21,872 nt of DNA, taken from NCBI GenBank assembly GCA_040514355.1, contig JBEVCF010000116.1:1-21872 (forward strand), given 5' to 3'. Positions within the stretch are counted from its first letter, which is position 1; each line of letters starts with the position of its first letter. The DNA comes from Opacimonas sp040514355 (GTDB lineage: Bacteria > Pseudomonadota > Gammaproteobacteria > Enterobacterales > Alteromonadaceae). The position numbers were made by a program, and so were the translations under genes. Positions 14,762 through 21,872 of this stretch are shown one piece after another. Below the pieces are notes generated by a model, which was given only the letters and a program-made list of their open reading frames with translations, made no database searches and had not been told where the DNA came from.

Positions 14762-17334
14762 ATGATCCAAAAAACAACTACAAAATACATTACATTCAGC
14801 GCTTTAGTGGCCAGCGCTATGTTTTTACAAGCTTGTTCAAGCACTGCGTTAACAGCCGGTACCTCATCCACTTTGCAACAACGCAGCACAGCGGTTGTGA
14901 GTCAACAGTTGACAACCGTAAATCACAATCAACTAAGCAATCCAAAAGCGAACGCTGACGCTAACAAGCCACTGTATACCCTAGAGCAAATCATGGCTGA
15001 TCCGGATTGGTTGGGTCGTCAACCTACACAAGCGGGATGGAAAGTGGGCGAAGATATTATTCGTTTCTCGCGTAAACGCGCAGGCTCACCCATACAAGAT
15101 ATTTATCATATTGACCCCAATAATATTGTCAGTAATGGTCAACGAGTGGATCCTGCTCAACAGCATTTGTATGCCGGTGGGGAAGTCGTGTATTCGCCTT
15201 ATGCAAAGCATGTGGCATGGCTGTATAATGACCGTGTGTTACTGTTGCGCAATGGCGAAACCATTGCCTTAACGCCAGCGGGACAAACCGCAAGCAATAT
15301 TCGGTTTTTGCAAGATGGACGTGTCGCGTATCAATTGGGTCAAGCCGTACTTGCGACGCACCTAACAACCCTCCAAACCAGTACCTTGTTCACATGGGAT
15401 TTTAAAGAGGCGCCGGTTGCCAACCAACCTATCCCTGATTACATCGCGGAAGAACAGCATAAACTGATTCAATATATCGCCAACAAACGGAATGATAGAG
15501 CAACCACATTTGCACACAAACAAACCCTCGATGCGGCCAATCCTTTTACGGGGCATCCACAATATTATTTTGATAGCAATGAACGTTTGGCAGCTGTGAG
15601 TGTCTCTGCCAATGGAAAGTGGGCGATTATAGCTACTACGGCCAAAGGCAGTTGGCGCGATGAATCTGATATTATGCCTCACTACATTCAAGAAAATGCG
15701 CGTATTGCCAGTGTACCTGTTCGGCGTCGTGTCGCTGATGCTAAACCGCGTACCGATCATCTCTTTTTATTGGAGTTGGCTACAGGGGAAAAACACAGCT
15801 TATCACTTGCGAACCTTCCCGGTTATAACGAGGATGTGCTTGCTGCGGTGAAATCTGAAAACGCGGCCCGCAAAGGTGAGACGTATACACCGAATCGTCT
15901 GCCAAGACCCATTACATTATTCTCAAGTTGGTATTGGAGCGAACCACCCATCTACTGGCATAACCAAGCCAATGAAGTGGGGATCATGCTCGAGGCTTGG
16001 GATAATAAAGACCGCTGGATTGTGACAGTGGATTTTACTTCCAAACAGTTAGTCACGCAGCATCGCTTGTCTGACGAGGCATGGATCAACTATGCATTTA
16101 ACCGCTTTGGTTGGTTACATGACGAAGTCGCGTTGTATTATTTATCAGAGGAAACAGGGTACTCGCATTTATACAAGAAGCCACTTGACGCGCCTGCACA
16201 GGNNNNNNNNNNCTTGACGCGCCTGCACAGGCCTTGACGTCAGGAAAGTATGAAGTCGATCAGGTTACGCAAAGCGCGGATGGTCGGTATTTTTATTTCA
16301 AAGCGAATAAAAAACACCCTGGGATCTATGAAATTTACCGTGTTGATAGCCAAGGTGAAAGCATCACCGCACTCACTGATTTTAATGGTATGACCGATTA
16401 TGAACTCAGTCCATCGGGTGAACAATTGTTGTTAACGCACTCATCTTTGACCATGCCACCAGAGTTATATCTCGTACCAAGTGCTGGCTTTTCGGAGCAG
16501 TCTCCTGTGCGTGTAACGAATACGGTTTCGCAAGCGTACTTGGCAATGAATTTTACTGCACCGAGCATTATCGAAGTGCCATCAAGTCATGTGGATCGTC
16601 CGATTTATTCGCGTTTATATATGGATTCTACCAGTCAAAATGATGCGTCCAAACCCGCTGTTATTTTTAATCATGGGGCAGGGTATTTACAAAATGCACA
16701 CTTAGGCTGGTCGGGGTATTTTAGAGAGTTCATGTTCCATCAATTACTCGTGCAACAAGGTTATGTCGTGTTGGATATGGATTATCGCGCGTCCAAAGGC
16801 TATGGGCGTGATTGGCGTACCGCGATCTATCGTCAGATGGGGACACCTGAGACGCAAGATTTGGTCGATGGTGTTGAGTGGTTGGTACAAAATGCCAATG
16901 TAGATCGCGCTCGCATCGGTACTTATGGTGGTTCATATGGAGGTTTTATGACGTTCATGGCTTTGTTTACTGAGCCTGAATTATTTCAAGCTGGGGCTGC
17001 ACTGCGTCCTGTGTCGGACTGGGCACACTACAACACTCCGTATACGTCAAATATTTTGAATACCCCAGATGTTGATCCCATTGCCTATGAGCGTAGTTCT
17101 CCGATTTATTTTGCTGAAGGACTCAGCAAACCGCTGTTGATGAATGCACCCATGGTGGATGATAATGTATTTTTTGTCGATGTGGTGCGTCTAGTACAAC
17201 GCTTGATAGAACTTGAAAAAACAGACTTTGAAACGGCAATTTATCCAGTCGAACCGCATGGATTTGTGCAACCGAGTTCATGGTTGGATGAATACCGTCG
17301 TATTTTCAAACTTTTTGAAACCCACGTAAAATAA
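14762..17334 (+). CDS. Lipoprotein S9-family (DPP4-like) serine peptidase, interrupted by assembly artefact
   Basis: This is a prolyl-oligopeptidase-family serine peptidase anchored as a lipoprotein. The start is the ATG at 14762 before a signal peptide with lipobox LQAC; a TTG at 14699 in the same frame is rejected. A beta-propeller domain fills the N-terminal two thirds (for example WLGRQPTQAGW, LTSGKYEV, SADGRYFYF). The C-terminal alpha/beta hydrolase domain carries GTYGGSYGG, VDDNVFF and EPHGF. The written sequence changes frame at 16203-16212, but the 19 bases CTTGACGCGCCTGCACAGG occur on both sides of the 10 Ns. Removing the Ns and one copy restores a single frame of 848 codons (847 residues), reading KKPLDAPAQALTSGKYEV. 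In that numbering the triad is S715, D790 or D791, and H823, spaced as in DPP4 enzymes. The true gene is intact. The likely role is cleavage of oligopeptides at the envelope; exact specificity is unknown. Confidence 0.93.
16203..16212. other. Assembly gap (10 N) flanked by a duplicated 19-bp contig overlap
   Basis: Ten Ns separate two identical copies of CTTGACGCGCCTGCACAGG (16184-16202 and 16213-16231). The joined contigs overlap by 19 bp but were not merged. The surplus 29 bases (10 N plus 19) cause the false frameshift. Confidence 0.95.
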
Positions 17335-17887
17335 GATAAAACAACAACCCGCCCACGGCACCATAGATATGCGCGTCGTGGGCAACATTAGCCTCAATTA
17401 AACGCGCAGTACTGTCATCGTCTGAGATTTGTTCCAGATACAGTTTTATGCCGAGCCCCAGCAATAACACACTACCTGTTATTTTTTTGAACGCAATATC
17501 TTTGCACGCCCCAATGACAAATAAACCATGTAAGTAAGCAGACAACCCAACATAATTGTCAATATGTGGAGACAGCCACCACACGCCAAGCGCACTGAAC
17601 GGCACAATGAAAAGATAACTCAGGACAATCAAGCGAGTACTGTAATATTCACCGTGGAGCGCCCATAGCAATACGATCCCTGCGAGATTTAACAGTAAAT
17701 GAAAATGATTGGTATGAGCCAGTGCATGACTAAAAAGTAACCAATACGCGCCATGTTCAAGATCTTCACGCACAAAATCCCATAATCCTGGCAGCGATTC
17801 TGGTAGTAGGTGAATGAGCACTGAAAGACCGCTCAGCACCGCTAAGGCTAACCAATGTTTTTTTGGCAACGGGAAATTACTTAACAT
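17306..17887 (-). CDS. rrtA: Rhombosortase (rhomboid-family intramembrane serine protease)
   Basis: This is a rhomboid-type intramembrane protease of the rhombosortase class, which processes proteins with a C-terminal GlyGly-CTERM tail (often type II secretion substrates). It has 193 residues from the ATG at 17887; an in-frame ATG at 17917 would add ten residues. Neither start has a clear ribosome binding site. About six hydrophobic segments are visible, the first being WLALAVLSGLSVLIHLL. The catalytic Ser is S116 in YVGLSAYLHGLF, and the catalytic His is H173 in AHDAHIYGAVGG. HFHLLLNLAG (61-70) is the usual rhomboid histidine/asparagine region. The residue after the Ser is Ala, where Gly is usual. 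The 3' end overlaps the S9 peptidase gene by 29 nt in convergent orientation. No GlyGly-CTERM substrate is in the window. Confidence 0.87.
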   Translation of the reverse strand: MLSNFPLPKKHWLALAVLSGLSVLIHLLPESLPGLWDFVREDLEHGAYWLLFSHALAHTNHFHLLLNLAGIVLLWALHGEYYSTRLIVLSYLFIVPFSALGVWWLSPHIDNYVGLSAYLHGLFVIGACKDIAFKKITGSVLLLGLGIKLYLEQISDDDSTARLIEANVAHDAHIYGAVGGLLFYLILRGFQKV

Positions 17888-17976
17888 TATTTTCACAATA
17901 AGATTGAATATTATCATATTAACAGTATATTAATGTGGGTTAAATTAATTACTGGTCAAGCTATGGAACGTGTTTT

Positions 17977-18747
17977 ATGACAGATATCAATATTGCTCAA
18001 AAAGACAACGTCTTGATCCTCACACTGTGCCGTGCGGAAAAGAAAAATGCCTTAACCAGGCAGATGTATCTGGATATGGCCAATGCTATTCATTATGCGC
18101 AAAAAGACGATCATACGCTTGCTATTCTCATTCAAGGCAGCGAGGGGTGTTTTACCGCCGGTAATGACCTGTCTGATTTTGTAGCCGCCTCTCAGCAAGA
18201 AGATACGGAAGTTGCGGAAACTGAACAATTTATGCTTGCATTAATGCAATGCACTTTGCCGGTGGTGGCCAAAGTGGAAGGTCTAGCCATTGGTATTGGC
18301 ACTACCTTGTTACTGCATTGTGATTTTGTCTATGCCCGTGATGATGCGCAGTTTATGATGCCGTTTATTAACTTGGGCTTAGTACCAGAATATGCATCGA
18401 GTTACCTTGTGCCAAAATTAGTCGGCCACGCGCGTGCAGCTGAATGGTTGATGTTAGGTGAGGGGTTTAGTGCACAAGACGCATATACTGCGGGGCTGGT
18501 TAATCGTGTTTTACCTGCGAGTGAGCTTGATGATAAGGTGAATCAGGTGTTAGCTAAGCTCGTAACTAAACCTAAGATGGCATTGCTACAGACCAAGCAA
18601 CTACTCAAACACGACCAACATGTAGTGTCAGAGCACATGTACTCGGAATTAAAATTATTCGTCAATGCGATGCGCAGTGATGCTGCAAAAGAAGCCTTCA
18701 GTGCCTTTTTAGAAAAGCGTCAACCAGATTTACGGCGTTTTGCTTAA
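17977..18747 (+). CDS. Crotonase-family protein, probable delta3-delta2-enoyl-CoA isomerase
   Basis: This is a 256-residue crotonase-fold enzyme that acts on acyl-CoA thioesters in fatty-acid oxidation. The oxyanion-hole segments are FTAGNDL (59-65) and EGLAIGIGTTL (101-111). The two hydratase glutamates are missing: the helix after GIG reads TTLLLHCD instead of CELA, and the usual PE before xLG is PF (129-130). Instead a Glu is present at 138 in LGLVPEYASSYLVPKLVG, the position of the catalytic base in ECI2-type enoyl-CoA isomerases (pattern LGxxPExxSSyxxPk). It is therefore more likely an isomerase for unsaturated fatty acids than a hydratase. The ATG at 17977 has a fair ribosome binding site (GGA, 9 nt upstream). 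A palindromic terminator follows. The gene is monocistronic. Confidence 0.9.
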   Translation: MTDINIAQKDNVLILTLCRAEKKNALTRQMYLDMANAIHYAQKDDHTLAILIQGSEGCFTAGNDLSDFVAASQQEDTEVAETEQFMLALMQCTLPVVAKVEGLAIGIGTTLLLHCDFVYARDDAQFMMPFINLGLVPEYASSYLVPKLVGHARAAEWLMLGEGFSAQDAYTAGLVNRVLPASELDDKVNQVLAKLVTKPKMALLQTKQLLKHDQHVVSEHMYSELKLFVNAMRSDAAKEAFSAFLEKRQPDLRRFA

Positions 18748-18762
18748 TCTATGCCATTTAAT

Positions 18763-18790
18763 AAAAAAGGAAGCAGCTGCTTCCTTTTTT
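18763..18790. terminator. Palindromic bidirectional terminator
   Basis: A perfect 28-bp palindrome of arms AAAAAAGGAAGCAG and CTGCTTCCTTTTTT lies between the convergent crotonase and cysK genes. The central bases form the loop, and the A and T runs give a U tract on either strand. Confidence 0.9.
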
Positions 18791-18805
18791 ATTGCAACGA
18801 TGATT

Positions 18806-19771
18806 TTACTGGACTTCTTCTAAGTCTGTAAACTCGCCAGCAAACATCGGGCTAGATAGATAACGCTCTGTACCAGAGGCTAGTAGTACCACAACCACTT
18901 TATCTGCATTTTCTGGACGCTCTGCAAAACGCTTCGCAGCAACAACGGCTGCACCAGAAGAAATACCTGCAAGAATACCTTCTTCTTTCATTAGGCGTTG
19001 CGCCATTTCCATACATTCTTCATTGGTGACTTGTTCAACTTCATCAATCAAGTCTAAATCTAAATTACCTGGGATAAAGCCTGCACCAATACCTTGGATC
19101 TTGTGAGGTCCTGGCGTTAATTCTTCACCTGCTTTTGCTTGGGTAATAACAGGTGAATCAGCGGGTTCAACTGCAACAGAAGTGATGGCTTTGCCTTGGA
19201 TTTCTTTGATGTAACGGCTTACACCTGTGATGGTACCGCCTGTACCAACACCAGCGACAAATGCATCAACCGTTCCATCTGTGTCTTCCCAGATTTCCGG
19301 ACCAGTGGTTTTGACATGGATTTCAGGGTTGGCAGGGTTGTCAAATTGCTGCAGTAATACGTATTTTTCTGGATCAGAAGCGACAATTTCTTGCGCAGCG
19401 GCAACGGCGCCTTTCATGCCTTTCGGTGCTTCAGTTAGCACTAGGTTTGCACCTAAGGCTTTTAGTAGCTTACGGCGCTCAAGACTCATAGAGCTAGGCA
19501 TAGTCAGCGTTAATTTGTATCCTTTAGCTGCAGCAACGAATGCTAAAGCGATACCTGTATTACCAGACGTTGGTTCAACAAGTTCTTTACCTTCGGTTAA
19601 GACACCGCGTTTTTCAGCGTCCCAAATCATATTTGCGCCGATACGGCACTTTACTGAGAAACTTGGGTTACGAGATTCGATTTTAGCATAGACGTTACCC
19701 GAAGTGACTCGGTTGAGTTTTACCAGTGGAGTACCGCCGATTGCGAGGGCATTATCATCAAACACGCGCAT
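18806..19771 (-). CDS. cysK: Cysteine synthase A (O-acetylserine sulfhydrylase)
   Basis: This PLP enzyme makes L-cysteine from O-acetylserine and sulfide in the cytoplasm. The 321-residue length matches CysK (about 320) more than CysM (about 300). The protein begins MRVFDDNALAIGGTPLVKLN. The PLP lysine lies in NPSFSVKCRIGANMI, the substrate loop is PTSGNTGIALAF, and the phosphate-binding loop is GVGTGGTITGVSRY. KIQGIGAGFIPG and GISSGAA complete the active site. The ATG at 19771 has AAGGA 7 nt upstream; a longer frame to 19807 would add 12 residues without such a site and is not favoured. The upstream AT-rich region probably carries the promoter, but no convincing -35/-10 pair or CysB site can be named. 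Confidence 0.96.
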   Translation of the reverse strand: MRVFDDNALAIGGTPLVKLNRVTSGNVYAKIESRNPSFSVKCRIGANMIWDAEKRGVLTEGKELVEPTSGNTGIALAFVAAAKGYKLTLTMPSSMSLERRKLLKALGANLVLTEAPKGMKGAVAAAQEIVASDPEKYVLLQQFDNPANPEIHVKTTGPEIWEDTDGTVDAFVAGVGTGGTITGVSRYIKEIQGKAITSVAVEPADSPVITQAKAGEELTPGPHKIQGIGAGFIPGNLDLDLIDEVEQVTNEECMEMAQRLMKEEGILAGISSGAAVVAAKRFAERPENADKVVVVLLASGTERYLSSPMFAGEFTDLEEVQ

Positions 19772-19936
19772 GTATTTATCCTTAATAGTAATCAAATTGG
19801 TGTACAAAACGTAATATACACATTAGTTATAGCCATATATTTAAATACACTACTGTATTTTTGAAGTGATATTTTGATATAACTTAGTTTGTTTTGTTTT
19901 ACATTGTTGTTACATGCTGTCGTTCTATCATCGATA

Positions 19937-19948
19937 CTGACCAGTCAG
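19937..19948. promoter_or_regulatory. Small inverted repeat before the MoxR-VWA operon
   Basis: CTGAC-CA-GTCAG (two 5-bp arms) lies 20 nt before the MoxR-type ATPase start. A weak promoter, TTACAT then GATACT 17 nt later, overlaps it. It could be an operator; symmetry this short also arises by chance. Confidence 0.2.
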
Positions 19949-19967
19949 CGCTATAAAAGAGAATCCT

Positions 19968-20813
19968 ATGAAATTTAGTGGAACCAAAGACTACATCGCC
20001 AGCCCAGAATTACAACTTGCAGTTAATGCCGCCATCACTCTTGAAAAACCGTTGCTCATCAAGGGCGAGCCAGGTACGGGGAAGACGATGTTAGCCGAAC
20101 AACTCGCGTTAGCTTTAGACACCGAGCTGATTCAATGGCACATCAAATCCACCACCCGAGCACAACAGGGCTTGTATGAGTATGATGCTGTGTCACGCCT
20201 GCGCGATTCGCAACTCGGTGAAGATAAAGTCCACGATATCCGCAACTACATTGTCAAAGGTAAATTGTGGGAAGCGTTTACTGCTGAAAAACGCCCCGTT
20301 TTGCTCATTGATGAAATAGATAAAGCCGATATCGAATTTCCCAATGACCTCCTTTTGGAACTCGATAAGATGGAATTTTATGTCTATGAGTCGAAAGAAC
20401 GGGTCGTGGCGAGACAACGTCCGATTGTCATCATAACCTCTAACAACGAAAAAGAATTGCCCGATGCATTTTTACGCCGTTGTTTTTTCCACTACATTAC
20501 TTTCCCCAATGCAGACGAACTAGCACAAATTGTACAAGTCCATTTTCCGGATTTGAAAAAACAACTGCTCGATGCTGCATTCGAACGTTTCTTTGCGCTG
20601 CGTGAAATGCCGGGTTTAAAAAAGAAACCCTCAACCTCAGAACTCATTGACTGGTTAAAGTTATTAGTAGCAGAAGATATTCCACCAGAAGCGTTACATG
20701 AGAGTGATACCAAAAATAATATTCCGCCTTTGTACGGTGCGTTATTGAAGAATGAGCAAGACGTGCACCTGTTTGAAAAGCTATTGTTTATGGCACGTCG
20801 CAATGCTGATTGA
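19968..20813 (+). CDS. MoxR-family AAA+ ATPase
   Basis: This 281-residue AAA+ ATPase is of the MoxR type (RavA, CbbQ and CoxD relatives), enzymes that act as chaperones for protein-complex assembly or metal-cofactor maturation together with a VWA-domain partner. Walker A is GEPGTGKT (33-40), Walker B VLLIDEIDKAD (111-121), and sensor 1 TSNN (157-160). LPDAFLRRCFFHY (164-176) supplies the conserved arginines. An AGAG ribosome binding site precedes the ATG. The VWA gene begins inside its last codons (11-nt overlap), which indicates coupled translation. The client is unknown; nothing nearby encodes an obvious metalloenzyme complex that would need it. Confidence 0.92.
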   Translation: MKFSGTKDYIASPELQLAVNAAITLEKPLLIKGEPGTGKTMLAEQLALALDTELIQWHIKSTTRAQQGLYEYDAVSRLRDSQLGEDKVHDIRNYIVKGKLWEAFTAEKRPVLLIDEIDKADIEFPNDLLLELDKMEFYVYESKERVVARQRPIVIITSNNEKELPDAFLRRCFFHYITFPNADELAQIVQVHFPDLKKQLLDAAFERFFALREMPGLKKKPSTSELIDWLKLLVAEDIPPEALHESDTKNNIPPLYGALLKNEQDVHLFEKLLFMARRNAD

Positions 20814-21872
20814 TTTTTTTCTCACCGTCAAAAAACACCGCGTCCCGGTGACATTGAGGGAGTTACTAGACTTACTCAAAGCGCTGGAGCGCGAGGTGGT
20901 GTTTGCTGATTGGGATGCCTTTTATCAACTTTCGCGTTGTATCCTAGTCAAGGACGAAGCGCATTACGATAAGTTTGACCGCGCTTTTGGCGAGTATTTT
21001 AAAGGGGTGCAAAGTATTGATTTATTAGCTGAAGAGATCCCTGCTGAGTGGTTGCGCAAAGAACTTGAGAAACGCCTGAGCCCAGAAGAAAAAGCACAGA
21101 TGGAGACTATGGGTGGATTGGAAAAATTACTCGAAACCTTGCAAGAGCGGCTACAAGAGCAAAAAAAACGTCATCAAGGTGGCAATAAATGGATAGGTAC
21201 AGGTGGGACATCACCCTTTGGTGCTTATGGTGATAATCCTGAAGGGGTACGCATAGGACAGGCAGGTAATCGCAATTTCTCCGCGGTCAAAGTGTGGGAA
21301 AAGCGCGAGTTTCGCAATTTTTCGGAAGACGAAGCGTTGTCGTCTCGCAATATGCAACTCGCCTTGCGCAAACTGCGACGCTTTGCGCGCACCGGTGCAG
21401 CAGAAGAACTCGACATTGATGATACGATCGGTGCGACGGCTCGCAATGCAGGCTTGCTCGACCTTAAACTGCGACCAGAGCGTCGCAACGCAGTCAAAGT
21501 GTTGATGTTTTTTGATGTGGGTGGCTCGATGGATGGCCACATCACAGAAGTGCAAACACTGTTTTCTGCGGTGCATGCAGAATTCAAACATCTCAAGTAC
21601 TTTTATTTTCACAACTGTGTGTATGAAGGAGTATGGGAAGACAATCAACGCCGCAATAATGTGATGAGTATTCACGAAATCAAACGCACCTACAGCAAAG
21701 ACTATAAATGTATTTTTGTGGGTGATGCGACGATGGGACCCTATGAAATTACCTACCCAGGTGGCAGTGTCGAACATTGGAATGAGCGACCCGGCTCATA
21801 TTGGATGGATGAGCTGTTAAGTCACTTTTCCCACTCGGTCTGGCTAAACCCACAACCCTTACCAGTATGGCG
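20803..21872 (+). CDS. VWA-domain protein (CoxE-like partner of the MoxR ATPase), 3' end missing
   Basis: The gene starts at the ATG at 20803, inside the end of the ATPase gene, and stays open for 356 codons to the window edge; relatives suggest only a few dozen residues are missing. The N-terminal 125 residues are helical and charged, ending in a likely coiled coil (METMGGLEKLLETLQERLQE). A Gly-rich segment (GGNKWIGTGGTSPFGAYG) follows at about 126-143. The VWA domain begins near 229: the metal-site motif is DVGGSMD (D238 to D244) instead of DxSxS, followed by LFSAVHAEFKHLKYFYFHN and FVGDATMGPYEI. GGSVEHWNE and WLNP are further family hallmarks. MoxR-VWA pairs work as two-part chaperones in the systems studied (for example RavA-ViaA), and that is the inferred role here. 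Confidence 0.9.
   Translation, partial: MLIDFFLTVKKHRVPVTLRELLDLLKALEREVVFADWDAFYQLSRCILVKDEAHYDKFDRAFGEYFKGVQSIDLLAEEIPAEWLRKELEKRLSPEEKAQMETMGGLEKLLETLQERLQEQKKRHQGGNKWIGTGGTSPFGAYGDNPEGVRIGQAGNRNFSAVKVWEKREFRNFSEDEALSSRNMQLALRKLRRFARTGAAEELDIDDTIGATARNAGLLDLKLRPERRNAVKVLMFFDVGGSMDGHITEVQTLFSAVHAEFKHLKYFYFHNCVYEGVWEDNQRRNNVMSIHEIKRTYSKDYKCIFVGDATMGPYEITYPGGSVEHWNERPGSYWMDELLSHFSHSVWLNPQPLPVW

Noticed and set aside
15362..15760. A 132-codon minus-strand open frame
   Set aside because: It is antisense to the S9 peptidase propeller domain, which has clear family similarity on the plus strand.
16203..17334. S9 peptidase as a pseudogene or as two separate genes
   Set aside because: The frame break coincides exactly with the N run and a duplicated 19-bp flank; collapsing the overlap restores one frame with all catalytic residues.
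21211..21777. A 188-codon open frame on the minus strand
   Set aside because: It lies entirely inside and antisense to the VWA gene, has no ribosome binding site or recognisable motif, and its residues mirror the codon bias of the real gene.

Overview
This is an ordinary chromosomal stretch of a gammaproteobacterium. The closest fit is a marine Alteromonadales-type heterotroph: moderate GC, a rhombosortase, a DUF4397 lipoprotein, ETF and fatty-acyl-CoA genes, and a lipoprotein S9 peptidase. The genus cannot be fixed from sequence alone. Two runs of exactly 10 Ns, both inside genes, show that this is a scaffolded draft or metagenome assembly. There are no rRNA or tRNA genes, CRISPR arrays, transposases, phage genes or other signs of recent transfer. 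No intergenic stretch reaches 300 bases; the longest are about 170-200 bases, and what they hold is listed.

Layout. Positions 42-1717 hold etfB-etfA, a 4-nt-overlapping operon closed by an intrinsic terminator. Positions 1918-6256 hold a two-gene RND efflux operon (periplasmic adaptor plus inner-membrane pump, 1 nt apart), with a candidate operator palindrome upstream and no outer-membrane factor or regulator beside it. Positions 6399-8914 hold a long, DmdC-like acyl-CoA dehydrogenase followed by an NAD-type SDR dehydrogenase, closed by a shared bidirectional terminator. Positions 9029-11067 (minus) hold an aromatic/aspartate aminotransferase and an NRDE/TANGO2 protein. Positions 11242-12486 (plus) hold a cystathionine gamma-synthase-family PLP enzyme with a TTG start. 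Positions 12560-14666 (minus) hold a four-repeat DUF4397 lipoprotein and an exported glutathione peroxidase. Positions 14762-17334 (plus) hold a lipoprotein S9 (DPP4-like) peptidase that is broken only by an assembly artefact. Positions 17306-17887 (minus) hold a rhombosortase whose 3' end overlaps the peptidase gene. Positions 17977-18747 (plus) hold a crotonase that by its catalytic residue is probably an enoyl-CoA isomerase. Positions 18806-19771 (minus) hold cysK. Positions 19968-21872 (plus) hold a MoxR-type AAA ATPase overlapping a VWA-domain protein that runs off the window.

How they fit together. ETF is the electron acceptor for acyl-CoA dehydrogenases, so etfBA, the acyl-CoA dehydrogenase/SDR pair and the enoyl-CoA isomerase-like gene form a loose fatty- or acyl-CoA oxidation theme. 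The aminotransferase, the PLP enzyme and cysK are amino-acid and sulfur metabolism. The efflux pump, S9 peptidase, peroxidase, DUF4397 lipoprotein and rhombosortase act at the envelope. The MoxR-VWA pair is the least understood item: probably a chaperone-like maturation module with an unknown client.

I found no convincing new system. The most useful results are: (1) the apparently split S9 peptidase is one intact 847-residue protein once a duplicated 19-bp contig overlap is collapsed; (2) the crotonase is probably an isomerase; (3) the RND pump lacks the canonical TM10 lysine; (4) the DUF4397 protein has an ABAB repeat architecture; (5) an orphan plus-strand terminator lies in a minus-strand neighbourhood.
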